From NCBI GenBank assembly GCA_050287965.1, contig JBNKCX010000018.1, positions 1-64,000 of the forward strand: a DNA stretch of 64,000 nt, written 5' to 3'. Position 1 is the stretch's first letter; each line of letters starts with the position of its first letter. The notes under the pieces are model-generated. The model had not been told where the DNA came from. It did no database searches and saw only the letters and a list, made by a program, of their open reading frames with translations. The translations under genes were made by a program, and so were the position numbers. This DNA is from CBFDBF01 sp050287965 (GTDB lineage: Bacteria > Pseudomonadota > Gammaproteobacteria > Chromatiales > Chromatiaceae). Of the stretch, positions 59,161 through 64,000 are shown in pieces.

Positions 59161-59616
59161 TCAGTGACGACCGGAATGGCCGAACCCACCTTCTCCACGA
59201 TCGCTGGCCGCAAACTCCTCCACAATTTCGAACTGCGCATGAACCACGGGGACCACCACCAATTGCGCGATCCGTTCTCCCACCTCGATACGGAACGAGG
59301 TACTACCGCGGTTCCAGCAGGATACGAACAGTTGGCCCTGATAGTCGGAATCGATCAATCCCACCAGGTTCCCCAGCACAATGCCGTGCTTATGCCCGAG
59401 ACCGGAACGGGGCAGGATCATTGCCGCCATGTGGGAATCCTCGATATGTATGGCCATCCCGGTGGGAATAAGACGGGTTTCCCCCGGCCCGAGCTCCAGG
59501 GGTTCGTCCAGAAGCGCCCGCAAATCCATGCCCGCGGAGCCGGCCGTTGCGTACTGTGGTAAAGGAAACTGCTCCCCAAGCCGGTGATCAAGTATTTTCA
59601 GTTCGATTTTTTTCAT
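59161..59616 (-). CDS. dut: Deoxyuridine 5'-triphosphate nucleotidohydrolase
   Basis: This 151-residue trimeric dUTPase has all five family motifs: AGSAGMDLRA near residue 26, PRSGLGHKHGIV near 70, LVGLIDSDYQGQL near 83, VGERIAQLVVVPV, and the C-terminal RGEGGFGHSGRH arm. It keeps uracil out of DNA and provides dUMP for thymidylate. The start overlaps the coaBC 3' end by 29 bases, the usual coaBC-dut arrangement. Confidence 0.98.
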   Translation of the reverse strand: MKKIELKILDHRLGEQFPLPQYATAGSAGMDLRALLDEPLELGPGETRLIPTGMAIHIEDSHMAAMILPRSGLGHKHGIVLGNLVGLIDSDYQGQLFVSCWNRGSTSFRIEVGERIAQLVVVPVVHAQFEIVEEFAASDRGEGGFGHSGRH

Positions 59617-60805
59617 GGAATTTTTCTGTAATTATAGATACCAAAGCCTCCGCCAACCGCTCTTTTCTCGCCATCGGCAGATCCTGTCGCCCCCCCGCCC
59701 AGATTACCGATAAGGCGTTCTCATCGCGCTCGAAGCCGCCCTGCTCTCCGCCGACCAGGTTGGCGGCGATCATATCCACCCCCTTGGACCGCAGTTTATC
59801 TTCCCCCTGCTCCGCCGGTCGGCTCGTTTCCGCCGCAAACCCCACGGTAAAGGGCGCCTCGGCCAGCGCCGCCGCCTGCGCCAGGATATCCGGATTCCGG
59901 ACCAGTGTTATCCGCAACTCCTCTTCACTCTTCTTGATCTTCTGCTCCGCCGCTTCCGCGGGACGATAGTCCGCTACCGCGGCGCAGGCCACAAATATGT
60001 CGCACCCGCCGATCCGGGACATTACCGCCTGTTCCATCTCCAACGCCGTCTCCACGTCCACGCGCTCGATTCCGCGGGGAGTCTCCAGGGTTACCGGTCC
60101 GCTGACCAGCGAGACCTCGGCTCCGGCGGCGACAAAGGCACGGGCAAGGGCATAACCCATCTTTCCGGAACTGCGGTTCCCCACGAACCGTACCGGATCG
60201 ATCGGCTCCCGGGTGGGCCCCGCGGTCAACAGAACACGCACCCCTTGCAGGGGGGAAGCGGAAAACCACCCTTCGATCCGCTGCCGAAGCTCTTCCGGCT
60301 CCAACATCCGGCCGGGACCCGTCTCTCCGCACGCCTGTTCCCCGGTCGCCGGGCCCCAGATCGACACGGCACGCTGTTCCAGCCGCCGGACATTCTCGCA
60401 GGTGGCGGCATTGAGCCACATCCGGCTGTTCATGGCCGGTGCCACGGCCATAGGCGCATCGCTGGCCAGACAGAGAGTGGTCAACAGGTCATCGGCCATC
60501 CCCGCCGCCAGCCGGGCAATAAAATCGGCGGTTGCCGGCGCCACCACCACCCGATCCGCCCAGCGGGCAAGCTCAATATGGCCCATGGCCGCCTCATGGT
60601 CGGGATCGAAAAGTTCGAGCCGGACCGGACGGCCGGAAAGGGCCTGCAGGGTCAGGGGGGTAATGAAGTGGGTCGCGGCAGGGGTCATCACCACCTGCAC
60701 TTCCGCTCCGGAGCCGCGCAGCAGACGCACCAGCTCCGCGGTCTTATAGGCGGCGATACCGCCGGTCACGCCCAGCAGTATCCGTTTCCCGTTCAGTATC
60801 GTCAT
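59588..60805 (-). CDS. coaBC: Phosphopantothenoylcysteine decarboxylase/synthase CoaBC
   Basis: The 405-residue bifunctional enzyme makes 4'-phosphopantetheine. The N-terminal flavoprotein domain has RILLGVTGGIAAYKTAELVR and the catalytic region AMGHIELARWADRVVVAPATADF, with the flap cysteine in EQACGETGPGRM. The C-terminal synthetase domain has FVGNRSSGKMGYALARAF near residue 206. It is the first gene of coaBC-dut and is divergent from radC. Confidence 0.97.
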   Translation of the reverse strand: MTILNGKRILLGVTGGIAAYKTAELVRLLRGSGAEVQVVMTPAATHFITPLTLQALSGRPVRLELFDPDHEAAMGHIELARWADRVVVAPATADFIARLAAGMADDLLTTLCLASDAPMAVAPAMNSRMWLNAATCENVRRLEQRAVSIWGPATGEQACGETGPGRMLEPEELRQRIEGWFSASPLQGVRVLLTAGPTREPIDPVRFVGNRSSGKMGYALARAFVAAGAEVSLVSGPVTLETPRGIERVDVETALEMEQAVMSRIGGCDIFVACAAVADYRPAEAAEQKIKKSEEELRITLVRNPDILAQAAALAEAPFTVGFAAETSRPAEQGEDKLRSKGVDMIAANLVGGEQGGFERDENALSVIWAGGRQDLPMARKERLAEALVSIITEKFHEKNRTENT

Positions 60806-60828
60806 GGTTCTATTCAGAGTTCATCAGC

Positions 60829-60955
60829 CACGGAGGCACGGAGCGTTCAATTCGCTATAGACCCCAGAGGGGACATACTCGCCGAGCCGTAAAACCGAAA
60901 CACAGAACATTGAAGGAAATCCGGGTTTTTCTCTGTGAGCTCTGTGGCAACATTT
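60829..60955. repeat. CACAGAG-type intergenic palindrome, copy 6 (coaBC-radC)
   Basis: The left arm AGCCACGGAGGCACGGAGCG faces the right arm TCTCTGTGAGCTCTGTGGCA, about 85 bases apart. It sits in the divergent gap between coaBC and radC, which otherwise contains no gene. Confidence 0.65.
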
Positions 60956-61054
60956 CCATGCCAAGGGTAACTGAATGGGGAAACCACGGCTAGCTATACA
61001 ACAGTGACCAAAGTATGCTTTTCCCGCTCCCCACAACATCACATGGAGGTGATC

Positions 61055-61729
61055 ATGGCCATCAGGGACTGGCCCGTGGATGAACGGCCGCGGGAAAAAC
61101 TGCTGCAACGGGGGTGTTCCGCGCTCTCTGACGCGGAGTTACTCGCCATATTTCTGCGTACCGGCATAACAGGTAAAAGCGCCGTGGATCTGGCGCGCGA
61201 ACTCCTGGTCGAATACGGCTCCCTGCGGGCCCTGCTTGCGGCCGACCGGCACCGTTTCTGTTCCAGTCCGGGCCTCGGCCCGGCCAAGTATGTCCAGCTC
61301 CAGGCCGTGCTGGAAATGGGGCGACGCCACCTGCAGGAATCCCTGCAGCGTGAGGATGTCCTGACCAGCCCCGACGCCACCCGTGACTACCTCCGAAGCC
61401 GGCTGCGCGGCTACCCCTACGAGGTCTTCGCCTGTCTATTCCTGGACAGCCGCCACCGGGTGATCGAATACGAAGAGCTGTTCCGGGGCACCATCGACGG
61501 CGCCACTGTCCATCCCCGGGAAGTCATCAGGCGGGCCCTCGCCCACAACGCCGCCGCCCTTATCCTGGCCCACAACCACCCCTCCGGCGTGGCCGAGCCG
61601 AGCGACGCCGACCGGAGGATTACCCGGCAGATCCGGGAGGCGCTGCAACTGGTGGATGTGCGTGTGCTTGATCATATAGTGATCGGGGACGGAGAAATGC
61701 GTTCCCTGGCGGAAATGGGATGGATCTGA
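61055..61729 (+). CDS. radC: RadC/JAB-domain protein
   Basis: The 224-residue protein has an N-terminal helix-hairpin-helix-like region (MAIRDWPVDERPREKLLQRG, SSPGLGPAKYVQLQAV) and a JAB/MPN metalloprotease-like domain, with metal ligands in LILAHNHPSGVAEPSDAD near residue 172. Despite the name, a DNA-repair role is not supported by recent work on the family, and its function is unclear. The ATG at 61055 follows GGAGGTGATC, an excellent ribosome-binding site. It precedes rpmB-rpmG as in E. coli. Confidence 0.95.
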   Translation: MAIRDWPVDERPREKLLQRGCSALSDAELLAIFLRTGITGKSAVDLARELLVEYGSLRALLAADRHRFCSSPGLGPAKYVQLQAVLEMGRRHLQESLQREDVLTSPDATRDYLRSRLRGYPYEVFACLFLDSRHRVIEYEELFRGTIDGATVHPREVIRRALAHNAAALILAHNHPSGVAEPSDADRRITRQIREALQLVDVRVLDHIVIGDGEMRSLAEMGWI

Positions 61730-61893
61730 AGCAGGCCGGGCGTACATCCCGGCCCTCGTTATACCCGGCGATTTTCCCGGACAAACCTGGAAAAATCGGG
61801 ACAAAACTTGTAACCCCCACACCTTTCTGCTATAAATCCGCCTCTTTCGCCCCCCGTGGGGGGCGGCGACGCAATAGAATTGAGGATTTGACA

Positions 61894-62130
61894 ATGTCGA
61901 AAGTGTGTCAGGTTACGGGCAAACGTCCCATTACGGGCAACAACGTATCCCATGCCCATAACAAGACCAAACGCCGTTTTCTGCCGAATCTGCACTACAA
62001 GCGGTTCTGGGTAGAGGGTGAGAAACGCTGGGTGCGCCTGCGGGTCTCCTCCAACGGTATGCGTATTATTGATAAGAAAGGCATCGACGCGGTGCTTGCG
62101 GACCTGCGCGCCCGTGGCGAGAAGGTCTGA
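61894..62130 (+). CDS. rpmB: 50S ribosomal protein L28
   Basis: The 78-residue ribosomal protein begins MSKVCQVTGKRPITGNNVSH and includes KRRFLPNLHYKRFWV, which matches L28 over its full length. The start is fixed by family alignment, because the frame is open further upstream. rpmG follows after 14 bases with its own ribosome-binding site, so the two form the usual operon. Confidence 0.98.
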   Translation: MSKVCQVTGKRPITGNNVSHAHNKTKRRFLPNLHYKRFWVEGEKRWVRLRVSSNGMRIIDKKGIDAVLADLRARGEKV

Positions 62131-62144
62131 GGAGGAACAGTCTC

Positions 62145-62300
62145 ATGCGTGATAAAATCAAGCTCGTGTCCAGCGCCGGAACCGGCCACTTCTACACGAC
62201 CACCAAGAACAAGCGGAATATGCCGGGCAAGATGGAGATCAAGAAATTCGATCCCAAGGCCCGCAAGCACGTGATGTACAAAGAGGCGAAAATCAAATAA
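62145..62300 (+). CDS. rpmG: 50S ribosomal protein L33
   Basis: The 51-residue protein begins MRDKIKLVSSAGTGHFYTTT and ends YKEAKIK. It contains no cysteines, so it is the zinc-independent form of L33. GGAGGAACAG lies just upstream of its ATG. It is the second gene of rpmB-rpmG and is followed by a strong terminator. Confidence 0.98.
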   Translation: MRDKIKLVSSAGTGHFYTTTKNKRNMPGKMEIKKFDPKARKHVMYKEAKIK

Positions 62301-62325
62301 CGCCCGGTGCTCACGACGCTGTCCG

Positions 62326-62350
62326 AAAAAACCCGCATAGCGGGTTTTTT
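62326..62350 (+). terminator. Intrinsic terminator of rpmBG
   Basis: AAAAAACCCGC (62326-62336) pairs perfectly with GCGGGTTTTTT (62340-62350) around a three-base loop, 26 bases after the rpmG stop. Confidence 0.93.
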
Positions 62351-62784
62351 CTTTTATATCAGTAAAATAATCCCCTGCGATTGCCGCCCCCCGGGTACGC
62401 CGCCTCGCATATTTCGCGCCTGCCCCGGTCTGCCCCCCGTTGCGCTTTATGAACAACCTGATGAACAACCTGTGATTTGAATCTAAGTTTCAATCAGTAT
62501 AAAGGAATAAAGTTCCCATCCTGTAGAAGTGCCGCTCCGGCATGACGACACGAAACCGGCGCATGGAGTTTCGTGTATTGCCGAATTCAAGAGCGCATAG
62601 TTCGACGAAGTGCATGACGCGGATGTTGCATTTGGATCGAATCGTTACGCGTTTCCATTCGTCGTGAAATCCCGAAAGCTGTAAACGGCGCATAACAGAT
62701 TTCCGCCGAGGCCGGAGATACCGACCGCCCACTGACCCAAGCCGGCGGAAAGCAGTTTCACTATCAGTCGAGGGAGTGCCTGGT
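62351..62784. other. Non-coding stretch between rpmG and the HlyC-like gene
   Basis: These 434 bases contain no gene I can support. ATGAACAACCTG is directly repeated at 62449-62460 and 62461-62472. Composition becomes less GC-rich here. The stretch may mark the edge of an acquired region, but no integrase, attachment site or inverted repeat is evident. Confidence 0.5.
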
Positions 62785-63396
62785 ATGAAAACAAAACAAC
62801 AAAAGACGTTCGACCCGGCCCAGGAATCAGCACCGGCCGCAGGAACCGGACAAATTCGGGAAGCCGACCCGAATCAACCCGAAGAAAGGCCCGATATTCC
62901 ACCCACCTTCGCCTCGCGCCTGGGAGAAATGGTCTGGTTGCTCAGCCAGTCTCCGGCACACCGGCATTTCAGTATCGGCGATCTCGAGTGGCTGCTGATG
63001 CCGCCGCTGCTGCTGGGCCAGTACAAGATCTATTACGAACAAGGACGCCCGATCGCGCTGGCCCTTTGGGCCTTCCTCAATCAGGAGGACGAACAGCGCC
63101 TGCTGTCCGGCGTCAATCGCCTGAAGCCGGAGGCTTGGTGCGCCGGCCAACATCAGAAACTCTTTGCAGCAAACGCCGCGAAGAGTGACGCCCCCGCAAC
63201 CGTAGATCGTGAGATGTCAGATGCCCAACTCTGGCTGGTAGACCTGATCGCGCCCGGAGCAACGGCAAAAAACCGTCTTCGTGAAAAAGCACTTGCCGAT
63301 CTGATTGCCACGTCGTTCAAAGAGCGATGCTTTAAATTTCATGCAACAGATCCGGTGACCGGAGTCAAGAATGTTCGAGAGATTGGTTGTAGCTGA
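62785..63396 (+). CDS. HlyC-like toxin-activating lysine acyltransferase
   Basis: The 203-residue protein matches the RTX-toxin acyltransferase family (HlyC, CyaC, ApxC). LGEMVWLLSQSPAHRHF holds the catalytic histidine (H59). LLMPPLLLGQYKIYYEQGRPIALALWAFLNQE is the family core, and the later aspartate is in LWLVDLIAP (D153). An N-terminal extension of about 45 polar residues precedes the domain. Known relatives transfer acyl chains from acyl-ACP to lysines of a protoxin encoded next door. Here the next gene does not look like an RTX toxin. ATG at 62785 has GAGGGA upstream. Confidence 0.85.
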   Translation: MKTKQQKTFDPAQESAPAAGTGQIREADPNQPEERPDIPPTFASRLGEMVWLLSQSPAHRHFSIGDLEWLLMPPLLLGQYKIYYEQGRPIALALWAFLNQEDEQRLLSGVNRLKPEAWCAGQHQKLFAANAAKSDAPATVDREMSDAQLWLVDLIAPGATAKNRLREKALADLIATSFKERCFKFHATDPVTGVKNVREIGCS

Positions 63397-63492
63397 CCGC
63401 TTGCGCGGTCGCCAAAAGCGCACCGGAGCGCGGTGAATCCATTTCACCGCCCTCTGTTTGAAGGAAACGAATAAGTTACAAGGAGCGAAACA

Positions 63493-64000
63493 ATGGGAAG
63501 TTCAACTCATTATAAAAATGGCACAGCGATATATTACGTCGGCGCAAATCCGACAAATATCGACAGCAGAATAGAGAAACTCCCATCCCCCGCCTTCACA
63601 CCGCAAGATTGGCGTTTATTTCTAGCGGGAAAAGTTACTTGGCACAGTATCTACACCAAAATAGGCGGGGGCACAGACCAGGAATCCGGAAAAAAATCGT
63701 TTTCAGTAAAAGTTTCTGCCGACCTCCCCAAGCTGGCAGTAGAAATTATGGACCTTTGCCAAAGATTCATAACCAAAACCGAAAACGAGCTGTTTGACGG
63801 TAAAGTTCGTGTTTCTGCCGAGTTTGGAACTTTAGAAGATTACGGCCTGTATATAGAACTTAGTATGGATGTTGAGGCCAACTTCAACTTTACTCCCTGG
63901 GTTAACAGGCTTTTTGAGAAGACCGGGCAAAATCCTCTCCCGGCGGACACCACGGGCAATGTCGGAGTAGCAACATCATGTTCAGTAACAATCCCCTTGA
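63493..64000 (+). CDS. Unrecognised protein, incomplete at window end
   Basis: An ATG with AAGGAG seven bases upstream opens a frame of at least 169 codons that is still open at the window end. The N-terminus is MGSSTHYKNGTAIYYVGANP. Alternating hydrophobic residues suggest a beta-rich soluble protein (KKSFSVKVSADLPKLAVEIM; ELFDGKVRVSAEFG; LYIELSMDVEANFNF). I see no signal peptide, membrane helix, glycine-rich nonapeptide or family motif in the visible part. It follows the HlyC-like gene by 96 bases on the same strand and is the obvious candidate partner or substrate. Its composition is clearly more AT-rich than the core genes. Confidence 0.75.
   Translation, partial: MGSSTHYKNGTAIYYVGANPTNIDSRIEKLPSPAFTPQDWRLFLAGKVTWHSIYTKIGGGTDQESGKKSFSVKVSADLPKLAVEIMDLCQRFITKTENELFDGKVRVSAEFGTLEDYGLYIELSMDVEANFNFTPWVNRLFEKTGQNPLPADTTGNVGVATSCSVTIPL

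Noticed and set aside
62490..62902. Two minus-strand frames of 80-85 codons in the rpmG to HlyC-like gap
   Set aside because: There is no ribosome-binding site and no family resemblance. One frame overlaps the start of the HlyC-like gene.

Overview
The window looks like chromosomal DNA of a free-living gammaproteobacterium. I recognise several gene neighbourhoods that are conserved in that class: rhlB divergent from trxA-rho; petABC followed by sspA-sspB; mlaFEDCB-murA continuing into hisGDC; and the block pyrE, slmA, argB, an algC-type gene, dut, coaBC, radC, rpmB, rpmG. Base composition is fairly GC-rich through most of the window. It drops visibly after about 62.4 kb and inside the radical SAM gene at 17.4-18.6 kb. 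I cannot name a genus.

Layout. 1-1.1 kb: an IS110-family element whose right end sits against the stop codon of a SUMF-domain gene. 1.1-7.5 kb (minus strand): a SUMF-domain protein, an AstE-like deacylase, a glutamate-cysteine-ligase-like protein, a MurU-type nucleotidyltransferase, rho and trxA. 7.6-14.9 kb: rhlB, a YkgJ-type protein, yrfG divergent from nudE-cysQ, msbA, and a diguanylate cyclase. 14.9-21.9 kb: a receiver-less sigma-54 activator, a UreH-like membrane protein, a cold-shock gene with a long leader, a radical SAM/SPASM protein, tRNA-Phe, yggX-mutY, an L,D-transpeptidase and an Lpp-like lipoprotein. 22-29.4 kb: AsmA, then a signalling cluster of four receiver-domain proteins (REC-HDOD, REC-degenerate HD-GYP, REC, REC-GGDEF-EAL). 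29.6-43.4 kb: tRNA-Gly(CCC), an acyl-CoA synthetase, thiS-thiG, trmB, a macro-domain protein, sspBA, petABC, a NIF3-like protein, a DegS-type protease, and a haem-binding GGDEF-EAL sensor. 43.6-62.3 kb: hisCDG, murA, mla, ampG, pyrE, a DUF4124 protein, slmA, argB, a membrane-anchored phosphomannomutase, dut, coaBC, radC, rpmBG. 62.4-64 kb: an accessory edge with an HlyC-like lysine acyltransferase followed by an unrecognised gene that runs off the window.

Three themes link genes. Envelope biogenesis is heavily represented (msbA, mla, murA, MurU, ampG, L,D-transpeptidase, Lpp, AsmA, DegS). Second-messenger signalling is prominent: three GGDEF or EAL proteins plus HDOD and HD-GYP relatives. No histidine kinase is encoded beside the four receivers.

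The most unusual structure lies between genes. One family of heptad-repeat palindromes (GAAGTTT / AACTTC arms) fills the space between co-directional genes from stop codon to start codon in at least three places. A second family of palindromes has CACAGAG-type arms. The best candidates for further work are these palindromes, the IS110 left end as a possible bridge-RNA locus, a 35-codon leader ORF that overlaps the REC-HDOD start, and the HlyC-like gene with its unknown partner.
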